Source: G963662605 sp963667005
GTDB lineage: Bacteria > Bacteroidota > Ignavibacteria > Ignavibacteriales > Ignavibacteriaceae
Direction of reading: 5' to 3'
NCBI GenBank assembly: GCA_963667005.1
Contig: OY762937.1
Location: 1,178,001 to 1,242,000 of the forward strand
DNA length: 64,000 nt
Within the stretch, counting starts at the first letter, position 1; every line of letters starts with the position of its first letter. Positions 1 through 8,867 of this stretch are shown piece by piece. The notes under the pieces were generated by a model. It saw only the letters and a list, made by a program, of their open reading frames with translations. It was not told the DNA's origin and searched no databases. The position numbers and the translations under genes are program-made.

Positions 1-2795
1 TGCAACGCGAGCGCATTATCAATGTCTTTGGGCATGGAAGCGCTCATCCGCGTCTTATAATCATAGATTCTGAATTGATTTTTTTCTTCATCTATATCAA
101 TGCGGTCTATTTTCCCACGGAGCTTAACGCCGCCTATCTCTATCGCGGCGTAAGTGTCCTCGCCGTCTTTCGCCGTACTAAATGTGCCAAAGGCCGTTTC
201 AAACATCAGTGGACGGGTACTGATTTCCTCGCGCTCGTTCACTAAAAACTTGTACAAGATAGATTGTTTTTCGTCACCGTTGATGCCGGCAATCTTTTCT
301 CTATCCCAGAAGGGTAAAAGTTTTCCGGCTTGTGTATTCTCAAGTTCATTGTTAGCAATTTCGAATAACAGGTTCTTTGCTTTGATGAACGTCTTATCGT
401 CACACTTTTGAACAACGATTCCCTGACTGTTTATGCCGACATAAAATTTAAATAGAATTGCGTGGAGTAGTGAACCGATTTCCATACGGTCGGCTTCTTC
501 CTGCGGTTCGTCTTCAACGGCAAGCTGCATAACCCGCTCGGAAAAATATTTGAACGGACACTTTGCATACGTTTCAAGCTGCGAAATGGAAAATTGCCTT
601 TCACGCATCCCGGCAAGCCTGTCTTTAGCCTGATCTGATAAAGAAGCGTAATCTAAAATTCCGTTGAATTCTTCAAGTCCTCCCGAAATCCGGTTCGCAT
701 CTATTGCAAAGAGTGCGGCAAAATCGCTTGGGGCTCCTTCTGTGTCATGAGAGAAATACTCATCCCAATGTTTGCCGAGAGCGGTCAGATATTCCGTCTT
801 TGAGAACAGTGCGTTGCTGTATTGTGCAGTATCAATTTCGGTTATCGCGCATATCTTTTGCAGTGCAGTAAGAAAACTTGACTGCATCAAATCCTTTTTC
901 CCGTCACTGACCGGGTAAGAGAAGTATAAGCATTTGTGGAAAACCGTCAGCATTTGATAAAATAAATACTGATTCTCCAATAAATGCTGTCTGTCACTTT
1001 TTGCATGTGAAGGCGGTGCGAAAACATCCGGCGTATACCGTGTCGGGAAGTTACCGTCGAACATTCCACCAATAAACAGATAATCAAATGATAAGCCGCG
1101 GATTTCATCGGGTGTTGTTATTAACACACCATAGCCTGGCTTTTCGTTAATATTATATCGTGTTACCAGCAGACTGTTTTTAATTTGTTTTAAATAGTGA
1201 CTGAACGCGAAACGGGCATCTGTTCCGAATTCCATTTCAGAAAGATCGCACAATTCTTTGACCATCGCGAGGAATCCGGTTATTGCCTTTACTGCATATT
1301 CTGCGTCTTCAACCGGGTATTTTAAAAGTTTCTCATGCATTTTAAAACCGACGATAAGCTTTTCAAGCTCTTCGTAAAACTTGCGCGGCGTCAGTTCACC
1401 CAGCAATGGCTGAAGCAGACGGTCAATAGCTTTTATTGCCTTTACGCAACGGCGGACTCTTTTAATGTCGCGCTCGGGTGGTGCTTCTCCGTCTTCTCCG
1501 GAATTATAGAGAAGCTCCTCGGCCTGCACCCAGCGTTCATAGCCTGAAATGATTCGTAATTGCGAGGCGGTGCCGATAAGGTCGTGCAGCGTGCAGTCGT
1601 TAAGCGGAATGATATCGGTATCAAATGCCGCGAACAAAGTTTTATAAAAATAGTCTTCCGCCCTCAGCTCAAGAAAATTCATAATAGAAATAACAGCCGG
1701 AGAAGTACTCAAATACGGACGGTCGGTAAGGTTGAACGGAATGCCGTATGATGAAAAAACGTTCCGGACTATCGGCGAATAAGGCTCAATTAAATTAAAC
1801 GCGACGCAAATAGAAGACGGCTTTATTGCCGGATTTTGTGTGAGTGTAAACTTGATCTCTTTGGCAATATTCTGGACTTCATTTCTTACATCGTTTCCTT
1901 TTATAAGAAAGAGTTGATCGGCAAATGAAGTTCTCGGAGTTTGAGCATTCTCAAGAAATAAGTTTGCCCGTATGTAATTCAGAAATTCATTGTTCACAAC
2001 GGGACTGCCATCCGCTATACCGGTAAATCCTTTTTTTGTCAACCGGTCTTTATAGCAGGAATCCAGCGAACCGAATAATTGATAATTGTGCCCTGTATAA
2101 TCAAAGTTGAGATATAGATCTTTACCTTCAAGGTCGGCCAGTGCATTTATCAGTTCAACCTCCGGAGTAGAAAACTCGGAGTAGCCGCTCAGGACAATCA
2201 GATTGACGTTAGGGTATAGTTTTTCGAACTGCGTACCAATATCCACCTGCTCTGAAAACAATAATCCGAATAAACTTCCGGTTTCCGTATATCCGGTTTG
2301 CTGAAGCTTGATTTCGTATGCTTCAAACAACGCGGCAATGTCTGTGGTCTTTTTATTGCTGTAATCGGATGCATCCGCGGTTATTTCGCTTTTTAAAGCG
2401 GCAGATGTAATGCCGTGACGCATCAATTCCGAAAACAAAAAACGCAGGCGTTGTCTGGTTCCTGTTGGCAGCTCGCTCTTTTTATTTTTAAGAAAGGGCA
2501 GATGTGTTTCTTTAAAACACTGCCGTAATAAAACATGAGAAGTTGGATCGTTAATGAGATTTAACCGGATATCGGCAGACTGCAACAACTTTGTTGCGAT
2601 GGTCTGCAAAGTCTCAATATGAATGCTGTGCGCCGCTTTCTTCGGGATACCTTCAAGAAATTCTCTCTTAAGCTGTCGGGCACGGCGGTTTGTCGGAACG
2701 ATAAACAGGACTTTGTCAAAGTCTTCCCGTGCGACGTAATCATGGATAACGTCGGCAAGATTTATGGAATCGGCTCTGACTTTCGTCATTATCAT
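1..2795 (-). CDS. AddB-like PD-(D/E)XK nuclease family protein, C-terminus cut by window edge
   Basis: Read on the minus strand this frame is open from ATG 2795 to the left edge (about 931 codons, no stop reached). The N-terminus resembles the degenerate helicase-like part of AddB/RexB proteins (FIVPTNRRARQLK). The C-terminal part carries a nuclease domain: a CPFKYF motif near 530-570, GKIDRID near 101-121 and IYDYKT near 49-66, the last two matching the acidic and D/E-x-K active-site motifs. AddB acts with the AddA helicase-nuclease in double-strand break processing; no AddA gene is visible and it may lie beyond the left edge. The start overlaps the stop of the CYTH gene as ATGA, with GAGG upstream, so the two are probably co-transcribed. 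Confidence 0.85.
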   Translation of the reverse strand, partial: MIMTKVRADSINLADVIHDYVAREDFDKVLFIVPTNRRARQLKREFLEGIPKKAAHSIHIETLQTIATKLLQSADIRLNLINDPTSHVLLRQCFKETHLPFLKNKKSELPTGTRQRLRFLFSELMRHGITSAALKSEITADASDYSNKKTTDIAALFEAYEIKLQQTGYTETGSLFGLLFSEQVDIGTQFEKLYPNVNLIVLSGYSEFSTPEVELINALADLEGKDLYLNFDYTGHNYQLFGSLDSCYKDRLTKKGFTGIADGSPVVNNEFLNYIRANLFLENAQTPRTSFADQLFLIKGNDVRNEVQNIAKEIKFTLTQNPAIKPSSICVAFNLIEPYSPIVRNVFSSYGIPFNLTDRPYLSTSPAVISIMNFLELRAEDYFYKTLFAAFDTDIIPLNDCTLHDLIGTASQLRIISGYERWVQAEELLYNSGEDGEAPPERDIKRVRRCVKAIKAIDRLLQPLLGELTPRKFYEELEKLIVGFKMHEKLLKYPVEDAEYAVKAITGFLAMVKELCDLSEMEFGTDARFAFSHYLKQIKNSLLVTRYNINEKPGYGVLITTPDEIRGLSFDYLFIGGMFDGNFPTRYTPDVFAPPSHAKSDRQHLLENQYLFYQMLTVFHKCLYFSYPVSDGKKDLMQSSFLTALQKICAITEIDTAQYSNALFSKTEYLTALGKHWDEYFSHDTEGAPSDFAALFAIDANRISGGLEEFNGILDYASLSDQAKDRLAGMRERQFSISQLETYAKCPFKYFSERVMQLAVEDEPQEEADRMEIGSLLHAILFKFYVGINSQGIVVQKCDDKTFIKAKNLLFEIANNELENTQAGKLLPFWDREKIAGINGDEKQSILYKFLVNEREEISTRPLMFETAFGTFSTAKDGEDTYAAIEIGGVKLRGKIDRIDIDEEKNQFRIYDYKTRMSASMPKDIDNALAL

Positions 2796-3304
2796 TTTGA
2801 GTGCCTCTTTGACAATAGCAGATCTCGATACGACATGCGTAATTCTTTATCAACCGGAAGATGCAGGTTTTCTACAACGAATTTAAATTCCTTTTCTGCT
2901 GCCTTGCGCGTAGTCTTTACCATGCTTTCCAGCTCTACAAATGTACCGAGTCCCTGCACGGTATCAAGATGGATACGTGTATTCTTATACATATATAATT
3001 TACGCCGCTTTTTTACAACTACTTCAATCTTATATAGATGCGGGAAAAATTGTTCGGCTTTTGCATCGCTTATTTGCAGGGTGTAGTACTCCGACCAGCG
3101 CTTAGTGTTTTTCTCATTCCGGTTATAATAGATAAGCTCGGTCTTATCGCCGTCAACGCGGAGTTTGAGCAAGCCTTTATCTGCTTTGTAATAGGTGTCT
3201 TTTTGGACCAGTACTTTGATAAACTCGGCGTTAATTGCAGTCAAGCCGGCAGTTAACTTGCCAAGATTTTTATATGGAACTTTAATTTCTAAATTAGCAG
3301 GCAT
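2792..3304 (-). CDS. CYTH-domain protein (class IV adenylate cyclase / thiamine-triphosphatase family)
   Basis: About 170 residues. The N-terminal NLEIK corresponds to the ExExK signature of the CYTH triphosphate-tunnel fold. Alternating charged strands follow (for example LLKLRVDG and ELIYYNR), ending with an E-L-E strand (TFVELESMV), all typical of the family. Members hydrolyse or cyclise organic triphosphates or cleave inorganic triphosphate; the substrate here cannot be read from sequence. The frame is open upstream to 3370, but ATG 3304 is preferred because GGGTGAA precedes it and the CYTH motif begins directly after. The 3' end overlaps the nuclease gene by four bases. Confidence 0.8.
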   Translation of the reverse strand: MPANLEIKVPYKNLGKLTAGLTAINAEFIKVLVQKDTYYKADKGLLKLRVDGDKTELIYYNRNEKNTKRWSEYYTLQISDAKAEQFFPHLYKIEVVVKKRRKLYMYKNTRIHLDTVQGLGTFVELESMVKTTRKAAEKEFKFVVENLHLPVDKELRMSYRDLLLSKRHSK

Positions 3305-3396
3305 TTTCACCCGTTTTATTAGTGGATTACATCGTAAATTGAATTTGCATAATATTTTTTGTATTATCACAATTGAATGACATAAAAATAATACTT

Positions 3397-4044
3397 ATGA
3401 GACAATTTTTCGTATTTATAATAATAACGATTTTTTGCGGCGTGTTGCATGCACAGGGAATTGGTGAATTGGCACCCGACAAAGATCCGATTGTATTTCC
3501 TCCGAATGCATACGGGCTCGACATCATGTTCGGTGAAGGCGGATTTGGTCTGGGCGGTTTTTATCGCCGCGACTTAGCAAAAGATCTGACCGGTTTTATC
3601 GACTTGTCTGTCTCCGAAGCAAAGGATGAGAATGAGTTTGAGTACGTTGATCCGTACACGGGTGAAACATACACGTATGGCAAAAAGAACAGGGTCTTGC
3701 TGCTGCCGGTGAACTTCGGAGTTCAATACCGTTTATTTTCCGAGAGCCTGAGCGATAATCTTCGTCCATATATTAATATTGCGGCCGGGCCGGCGACTGT
3801 TGTGACTACTCCATATGACATGGAGTTTTTTACATCATTCAAAAAGGCACAAGCAAGATATACTGCTGGTGGTTATATCGGTGTCGGTGCTAATTTCGGA
3901 TTAGAACAGAAAAGCACGCTTGGTATTAATCTTCGTTACTACATCATCCACTTTTTCGACGAAGGTGTCGAAAGTCTTTCCGGACGCTTCCAGAAAAACC
4001 TCGGCGGTTTTTATATAACCCTCAATTTGGGAATCCTCTATTAA
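3397..4044 (+). CDS. secreted outer-membrane beta-barrel-like protein
   Basis: About 215 residues with an N-terminal signal peptide (MRQFFVFIIITIF..., cleavage near LHAQ). Glycine- and aromatic-rich strands ending in a hydrophobic aromatic segment (FYITLNLGILY) resemble small OmpW/OmpA-like barrels, in which a C-terminal beta-signal is expected. No specific family is recognised. A start at 3373 is possible, but 3397 gives a standard signal peptide. It is divergent from the CYTH gene and ends just before a bidirectional terminator. Confidence 0.7.
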   Translation: MRQFFVFIIITIFCGVLHAQGIGELAPDKDPIVFPPNAYGLDIMFGEGGFGLGGFYRRDLAKDLTGFIDLSVSEAKDENEFEYVDPYTGETYTYGKKNRVLLLPVNFGVQYRLFSESLSDNLRPYINIAAGPATVVTTPYDMEFFTSFKKAQARYTAGGYIGVGANFGLEQKSTLGINLRYYIIHFFDEGVESLSGRFQKNLGGFYITLNLGILY

Positions 4045-4048
4045 CAAA

Positions 4049-4080
4049 AAAGCCGTATCAAATTTCTTCGATACGGCTTT
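4049..4080. terminator. bidirectional intrinsic terminator
   Basis: Perfect 11-bp arms AAAGCCGTATC / GATACGGCTTT around a 10-nt loop, with A and T tracts outside. It lies between two convergent genes and can serve both. Confidence 0.85.
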
Positions 4081-4099
4081 ATCATAAATTCTAATTTTT

Positions 4100-5137
4100 T
4101 TATTCGGATGCTCTCAGGAATCTCGGTTCCTCGAGTGTCAGCATAATTGAAATGCGGTGTGTATCCGGAAGGCGATCATCCGCGGAAGCGGTGAAACGTG
4201 CGAATGAATAATCAATATTCAGTTTCGGCAGTTTAATACCGGCACCGATCGTTATCTGCTTAACGTCGTTATATCCGCCGCGTACAAATACAACGTTTTT
4301 GTAACCCAATTCAAGTCCGGCATGAGGGTCAAAAGAAACCGGTCCGACGTTAAATTGAGAAGCAAATTTTCTGTTTTCAAAACGGACATCAAAATCCAAA
4401 ACAGGAATTACGGAAATAGATTGAGTCATCATGTACGAATATGCACCGCCGATTTTCAAGGTCGGAGTGATAAGTTCGTTTCTGCCGGTGCTCCATGCAA
4501 CTAATGTGGTTGTTACGTCCTGCAATGTGGCGCCAAGACGTACATTTTCAGAAGGCAGATAAATTGCGCCGACATCAAGTCCCAATCCGAAGGCATTGTA
4601 TTCTGCAATGCTGCGTGAGATGAATTTAATATTTGCACCGAAGTACAAATTGTCGCTTTGCTTTTTGGCAGCGGAAAAGTAGAACGCCCAATCCTGATTA
4701 CTGAACTCGGTCACTTTACTCGGATCAATCTGAGCGTCGGAGTTGATATCATAAACAACTTGTCCCGTTACACGATCAACCAAAGCATTCCGGGTATCAG
4801 GTATACCGTCAACACCCAGCCGTGTAACAGTTAACCCGAACGTATAATTCGATCCGTAAGGAACAGCGACACCACCATAATTATAGTTAACCAAATTGCC
4901 GTATCTTGAGTCATGCATCAAAGATGCCTGGGGATATTTCATGAATGCCAATCCGGCAGGATTGTAAAATGCCGAAGTTACGTCATTTCCAATCGCGGTA
5001 TATGCTCCTCCCATACCCAACGCGCGGCCACCGATACCGATTGCCAAAAATTCACCGGCATATTTACTGGCGACTGTTTGAGCCGTTAAAGCAGAAGCTG
5101 TGATTAGAACAACAAAAAGGACTGCCCTTTTGAACAT
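4100..5137 (-). CDS. PorV/PorQ-family outer-membrane protein
   Basis: 345 residues with a signal peptide (cleavage near SALTAQ) followed by the conserved opening of PorV/PorQ (UPF0164) barrels: GIGGRALGMGGAYTA and then FYNPAGLAF. PorV is the outer-membrane shuttle of the type IX secretion system; PorQ-like paralogues have related or unknown roles. Which paralogue this is cannot be decided, but it fits the T9SS-sorted nuclease found at 14.1 kb. An AAGGT ribosome site precedes ATG 5137. It stands alone between a terminator and a repeat-rich gap. Confidence 0.8.
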   Translation of the reverse strand: MFKRAVLFVVLITASALTAQTVASKYAGEFLAIGIGGRALGMGGAYTAIGNDVTSAFYNPAGLAFMKYPQASLMHDSRYGNLVNYNYGGVAVPYGSNYTFGLTVTRLGVDGIPDTRNALVDRVTGQVVYDINSDAQIDPSKVTEFSNQDWAFYFSAAKKQSDNLYFGANIKFISRSIAEYNAFGLGLDVGAIYLPSENVRLGATLQDVTTTLVAWSTGRNELITPTLKIGGAYSYMMTQSISVIPVLDFDVRFENRKFASQFNVGPVSFDPHAGLELGYKNVVFVRGGYNDVKQITIGAGIKLPKLNIDYSFARFTASADDRLPDTHRISIMLTLEEPRFLRASE

Positions 5138-5294
5138 GTACCTTACTTTCTGAACTTTTTAAAATGTGAATAATAAGATTTGCAAAATGGGGCATATATG
5201 CAAGTTCATTTTTGCGAATTATAGTCCTAAAATTTTAGGTTCTTTTGAAAAGTAGATGCTGAATTTATGATGGTTTATTTAAAATTAGCGCAAA

Positions 5295-5437
5295 ATGAAC
5301 TCATATCCCCCACCCCTTTTCTCTTAATAAGAGAAAAGGGGCAAAATGACATGATATATTGAAAAATCGCACTCGTGAATGCCATTGCCCCCTTCTTCTC
5401 TTGTAAGAGAAGAAGGGCAGGGGTTGATGAGTTCCAT
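5295..5437. repeat. MITE-like palindromic element with two internal hairpins
   Basis: A roughly 140-bp noncoding unit bounded by imperfect inverted termini (tgaactcat at 5296 against gatgagttcca near 5427). It contains hairpin 1 at 5313-5341 (CCCCTTTTCTCTTA / TAAGAGAAAAGGGG) and hairpin 2 at about 5387-5418 (GCCC..TTCTTCTCTT / AAGAGAAGAAGGGC). The two hairpins have related sequences in inverted layout. No transposase is nearby. Confidence 0.6.
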
Positions 5438-5559
5438 TGTTTTAATCATTCAAGTTCAAAACGTCCTTAGATCACATATCATGAGAAAGTTTTTGCCCCT
5501 AATCTTACCTGAAGCATTATAGGTGCTCAACTAAAATAGCTTATGCTCTGTTCCGGGAT

Positions 5560-5604
5560 TTTACTCAGTATACTGAGTAAATTTGCTCAGTGTATTGAGT
5601 AAAA
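5560..5604. promoter_or_regulatory. tandem operator-like palindromes
   Basis: A perfect 22-bp palindrome (TTTACTCAGTA / TACTGAGTAAA, 5560-5581) is followed at once by a second, imperfect one (TTTGCTCAGTG..TTGAGTAAAA, 5582-5604). The arrangement looks like two binding sites for a dimeric repressor. No gene starts directly downstream on either strand, so the target is unclear; it may be a remnant. Confidence 0.4.
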
Positions 5605-5666
5605 CCATAGGGAAACGATGAAAATGCGCTAAAATTAAACAGTGAGCTACTTTGTGAGTAGAAACA

Positions 5667-5700
5667 AAAAAGCCCCGCGAGTTATCGAGGGGCTTTTCCG
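5667..5700. terminator. intrinsic terminator downstream of the FKBP pair
   Basis: Inverted repeat AAGCCCCGCGA / TCGAGGGGCTT with a GTTA loop, A-rich on the left and T-rich on the right. It is placed to stop leftward transcription from the gene ending at 5716. Confidence 0.75.
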
Positions 5701-5715
5701 ATTGTGTAATTTATC

Positions 5716-6453
5716 TTATAAAACGTCGAGTAATTCAACTTCAAAGATGAGAGCTGCTCCGGGAGGAATAACGCCGCCGCCGCCCTGTTCGCCATAAGCG
5801 AGGTTTGATGGGATGTATAACATCCATTTATCGCCTGCCTTCATGAGCTGCAATGCTTCAGTCCAGCCCTTGATAACGCCGTTAACCGGAAATTCAGCCG
5901 GCTGTCCGCGTTCAACAGAACTGTCAAAAACTTTTCCGTTGACCAATTTGCCGGTATAATGAACTCTGACCTTTGAGGTAGCAGTCGGGGTTTTACCATT
6001 GCCGCTTGCAAGAACTTTATACTGCAATCCGCTTTTTGTTGTTACAACACCGGGTTGTTTTGCATTATTGGCGAGGAAAGCTTCACCTTCTTGTTTGTTC
6101 TTATCACTTTCGGCTTTCTTTGCCACTGCCTGTTTCGCACGGACTTCTTTTTCAAGGTTAGTTAAAACAGATTCGAATTCTGCTTCTGTTAACAATGAAG
6201 AGCTGTCTGATGTGAGGCCTTCTTTTAATCCGAGTAATAAGGTATCGGGGTCAACGTCTATGAAGCTCTGTTTAAAATTTCTTCCGATGTTGATACCGAG
6301 GGCGTAGCTTGTTTGCTCGCGTTGGGTAATGAGTTTTGTACGTTCCATTGGTTTCTTTGTTTTTAATGAATCAGTTGTTTTTAAGCTGTCCTGAGCAAAC
6401 ATGCCGCTCGTTAAGCAGAGAACTACGGTAAATAAAAAAATAAAATGTTTCAT
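5716..6453 (-). CDS. periplasmic FKBP-type peptidyl-prolyl isomerase
   Basis: 245 residues: a signal peptide (cleavage near GMFAQ), an FKBP N-terminal dimerisation domain (YALGINIGRNF through the helical linker, about 50-130) and a C-terminal FKBP domain (about 140-245). The FKBP domain shows VHYTGKLVNGKVFDSS, VIKGWTEALQLMK and LAYGEQGGGGVIPPGA, the standard active-site and FK506-pocket strands. Such Mip/FkpA-like enzymes assist folding of envelope proteins. It is a tandem paralogue of the gene at 6490-7191; the 36-bp gap suggests one transcript, with this gene second. Confidence 0.9.
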   Translation of the reverse strand: MKHFIFLFTVVLCLTSGMFAQDSLKTTDSLKTKKPMERTKLITQREQTSYALGINIGRNFKQSFIDVDPDTLLLGLKEGLTSDSSSLLTEAEFESVLTNLEKEVRAKQAVAKKAESDKNKQEGEAFLANNAKQPGVVTTKSGLQYKVLASGNGKTPTATSKVRVHYTGKLVNGKVFDSSVERGQPAEFPVNGVIKGWTEALQLMKAGDKWMLYIPSNLAYGEQGGGGVIPPGAALIFEVELLDVL

Positions 6454-6489
6454 AAAATACTTACTAAATGATGGTTAAATGCAATATGC

Positions 6490-7191
6490 TTATTTATTAA
6501 TATCCAGAAGTTCAACTTCAAAAATGATAGTGGCTCCCGGAGGGATGATTCCACCTGCACCGCGATCGCCGTATGCGAGATCGGAGGGGATATAGAGAAT
6601 CCATTTATCGCCGACGCTCATCATTTGCAAAGCTTCAGACCAGCCTTTAATAATGCCGCCTACAGGGAAGACTGCCGGTTGTCCGCGTTTGATCGAGCTG
6701 TCGAATTCTTTTCCATTGATAAATGTTCCGCGGTAATTAACAACCACTTTATCCGAAGCTGCCGGCTTTTTACCTTTGCCTGAAGCAAGTACTTTATACT
6801 GCATACCGCTTGGTAAAGTAACAACGCCCGGTTTCTTTGAGTTTTCTTTTAAGAATGCATCACCTTCTTTTTTGTTTTTGTCTGCATCCTCTTTCATCTT
6901 CTTCTGCTGTTTGCCAATCAAATCCTGTTGGAATTGCTCCATGATTTTTTCAACTTCGGCTTCGGTAAGTACTTTTGATGTATCGCTGAGAAGACCGTCT
7001 TTAATACCGGCGAGCAGTTTGTCGGCATCAACTTCCATTTGGCCTTTGCGCAGGTTTCTACCGATATCAAGCCCAAGAGCATAGCTTGCTTTATCTTTTA
7101 ATGATTTCAAATCCGATTTATCAACTTTGTTTCTGTTGCAAGAAACCAAGCCGAGTGACATGATGATGGCTATCACCACTAATTTTTTCAT
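6490..7191 (-). CDS. lipoprotein FKBP-type peptidyl-prolyl isomerase
   Basis: Same architecture as the neighbouring FKBP (N-terminal dimerisation domain YALGLDIGRNLRKG, then an FKBP domain with VVNYRGTFINGKEFDSS and LAYGDRGAGGIIPPGA). It begins with a lipoprotein signal, MKKLVVIAIIMSLGLVSC, so the mature protein should be membrane anchored at Cys18. The frame is open to 7233, but ATG 7191 has a strong GGAG five bases upstream and starts the lipobox signal. One anchored and one soluble copy side by side suggest duplication followed by different localisation. Confidence 0.9.
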   Translation of the reverse strand: MKKLVVIAIIMSLGLVSCNRNKVDKSDLKSLKDKASYALGLDIGRNLRKGQMEVDADKLLAGIKDGLLSDTSKVLTEAEVEKIMEQFQQDLIGKQQKKMKEDADKNKKEGDAFLKENSKKPGVVTLPSGMQYKVLASGKGKKPAASDKVVVNYRGTFINGKEFDSSIKRGQPAVFPVGGIIKGWSEALQMMSVGDKWILYIPSDLAYGDRGAGGIIPPGATIIFEVELLDINK

Positions 7192-7376
7192 GAGAACTCC
7201 ATGTATTATAAAAGAAGGCTTAATTTTTACCATTTAAATAACTAATGTATCAATATTTTAGGAAATCTCGGCATATAGAGATGCAATTTTGACCCGAATT
7301 TGAAGCAGGTTGACTTTCTGAAATGGCCATAAATCGCTATTTTCACAGGACTTTTTTTAACAATATTGACGATGCC

Positions 7377-8141
7377 ATGAGATTATCCCGTGTATTATTA
7401 AGCATACTGTTTATTATAACAATTCTTTCTGCCGCACCAGGTCAGGATAATATAATCAGTCCTAAACCTGAACCGACCACTACTCGTGTACCGAAGGGGA
7501 TGACTGTTAAAAAAATAATAGATAAATACTACAAAGCCCGCGGCGGAAAAGCGAGCGCACTCGCAGTACGCGACATAAAGTATATCATGGTCTCTCAAGT
7601 TGAAGGTATGCCGATTGTTGATACCGTCTGGCAGAAACAGCCTCATCTGTATAACTCAAGCATTTATTACTACACCGTCGGCAAAACCACCATTTATAAC
7701 GGAACAAAATCGGAAGTCCGCGATCTTTATGGCATTCGTGAGTTGAAAGGTGCGGAATTGGATGAATTGGTATTGCAATCACACATGAATCCGTTTCTCA
7801 ATCTCGAAAAGCTCGGAATTAAAGCTACGCTTGATGGAATGAAGAAATTCAAAGGAGAGGATTGCTATGTTATTAAACTCACCTTTACTTCGGGGAATTT
7901 TATCCGTGTATATTTTGAGAACAAAAGCGGATTAAAGGTGCGGGAGGAAAGCGAGATTAAGGATGCACAGGGGGAAATTCACTTAAAAGCGACGGACTAC
8001 TTCGATTATCGGGGACAAAATGGCTTTAAGTATCCCGCCAAGATAGCTCAAACAACGGGTGGCAAGGGCTTGCTATTTACCGTAACTAATTTGGAAACGA
8101 ACAAAGGCATTGATGAAAGTGTTTTTGCGCTGAGAAAATAA
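7377..8141 (+). CDS. secreted LolA-like protein (outer-membrane lipoprotein-sorting protein type)
   Basis: About 254 residues. A signal peptide (MRLSRVLLSILFIITIL..., cleavage near APGQ) is followed by a region of the LolA/LppX half-barrel type: a helix with KIIDKYYKARGG, then alternating strands and a C-terminal FRY-like block (KATDYFDYRGQNGFKYP). Proteins like this occur in FCB bacteria with undefined roles in carrying lipids or lipoproteins across the periplasm. An upstream in-frame start at 7323 would bury the signal peptide, so 7377 is preferred. Neither start has a good ribosome site. Confidence 0.6.
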   Translation: MRLSRVLLSILFIITILSAAPGQDNIISPKPEPTTTRVPKGMTVKKIIDKYYKARGGKASALAVRDIKYIMVSQVEGMPIVDTVWQKQPHLYNSSIYYYTVGKTTIYNGTKSEVRDLYGIRELKGAELDELVLQSHMNPFLNLEKLGIKATLDGMKKFKGEDCYVIKLTFTSGNFIRVYFENKSGLKVREESEIKDAQGEIHLKATDYFDYRGQNGFKYPAKIAQTTGGKGLLFTVTNLETNKGIDESVFALRK

Positions 8142-8145
8142 AAAG

Positions 8146-8532
8146 TTATTTCAATCCGTGTTTCTTAATACGTTCATATACCATGTATGCGACCGCTCCG
8201 GTTTGCAGGCTGCCGAGGATCGAATAAAATAGTTTATACTCTTGTTGCTTTTCATACTGCCGCATCAGCAATTTTAGCTGGTCGGCGGGGCGGTTGGGAA
8301 AGCTGAGATCCTCAAATTTCCTGAAACCCATATCATATTTGCTGACGGCTGAAAAGCTTTCCCGAAAGTGAAGCGGTATAAATATTTCAGGTTCTTCAAA
8401 TTTTGTCAAAGGGCTGACGTTGTTCAGATCGAACGTTTTTTCCGGCTGAACCGATATTGAATCCGGTTTCTCCGATTGTGAAAAGACCGGTAGGGTGAGC
8501 AGTATAGACAATAATAGTATGTAATATTTCAT
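8146..8532 (-). CDS. secreted hypothetical protein
   Basis: About 128 residues with a signal peptide (MKYYILLLSILLTLPVFSQ), a polar mature region, and a hydrophobic stretch near the C-terminus (YSILGSLQTGAVAYMVYERI) that could be a membrane anchor. No family is recognised. It converges with the LolA-like gene with only four bases between the stops and no terminator there. The frame is open to 8541, but the shorter start gives the normal signal peptide. Confidence 0.55.
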   Translation of the reverse strand: MKYYILLLSILLTLPVFSQSEKPDSISVQPEKTFDLNNVSPLTKFEEPEIFIPLHFRESFSAVSKYDMGFRKFEDLSFPNRPADQLKLLMRQYEKQQEYKLFYSILGSLQTGAVAYMVYERIKKHGLK

Positions 8533-8615
8533 ATGCAGCATTTGCTTTGTAGATTGTTATAATCCGACGTATATAAGATAAAAAAGTTCGGTGGGCAGAA
8601 AAAGGCAGGAATTTA

Positions 8616-8654
8616 GGCGATTTTATGGCTTGGGAACGCCAAAATCGCTTTTTT
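8616..8654 (+). terminator. terminator-like hairpin upstream of the small gene at 8703
   Basis: Arms GCGATTTT (8617-8624) and AAAATCGC (8641-8648) with internal GGC/GCC pairing, followed by six T. No plus-strand gene ends here, so it may stop read-through from further upstream or act as a leader structure for the gene at 8703. Confidence 0.5.
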
Positions 8655-8671
8655 ATGACGAAAAATTTTAA

Positions 8672-8696
8672 TAACTTTGTGTTTTAATTAAAGGAG
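8672..8696 (+). promoter_or_regulatory. Bacteroidetes-type -7 box and ribosome site for the 54-aa gene
   Basis: TAACTTTG at 8672-8679 fits the TAnnTTTG consensus of Bacteroidetes primary-sigma promoters. A strong AAGGAG at about 8691-8696 lies just before ATG 8703. The -33 element is not clear. Confidence 0.4.
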
Positions 8697-8702
8697 CAAC
8701 TA

Positions 8703-8867
8703 ATGGCTAAAGTACAATCCTTTGCCGATAAAGCAAAGAAGACAAAACAGCAGAGCGGTGTTAACGTGAAAGTTGTTAAGTCAGTAAAATCCGAAAAAGG
8801 CACTTACAAATTCAACGAAAAATTTGTAAAGATTGACGACATTGCAAAAGTAACGGATATCAAATAA
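8703..8867 (+). CDS. 54-residue basic protein resembling DUF4295 small proteins
   Basis: ATG 8703 with a good AAGGAG site opens a 54-codon frame ending at TAA 8865-8867, directly followed by a terminator, so it looks like a complete small transcription unit. The product is lysine rich, starts MAK, and contains KVVKSVKSEKGTYKFNEKFV. From memory this resembles the core of DUF4295, a small basic family of Bacteroidetes found beside ribosomal protein genes. That match is unverified. No ribosomal protein genes are adjacent here. Confidence 0.6.
   Translation: MAKVQSFADKAKKTKQQSGVNVKVVKSVKSEKGTYKFNEKFVKIDDIAKVTDIK

Noticed and set aside
5295..5437. CRISPR array
   Set aside because: The repeats are two inverted hairpins of differing sequence, not direct repeats with regular spacers. 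No CRISPR array was seen anywhere in the window.
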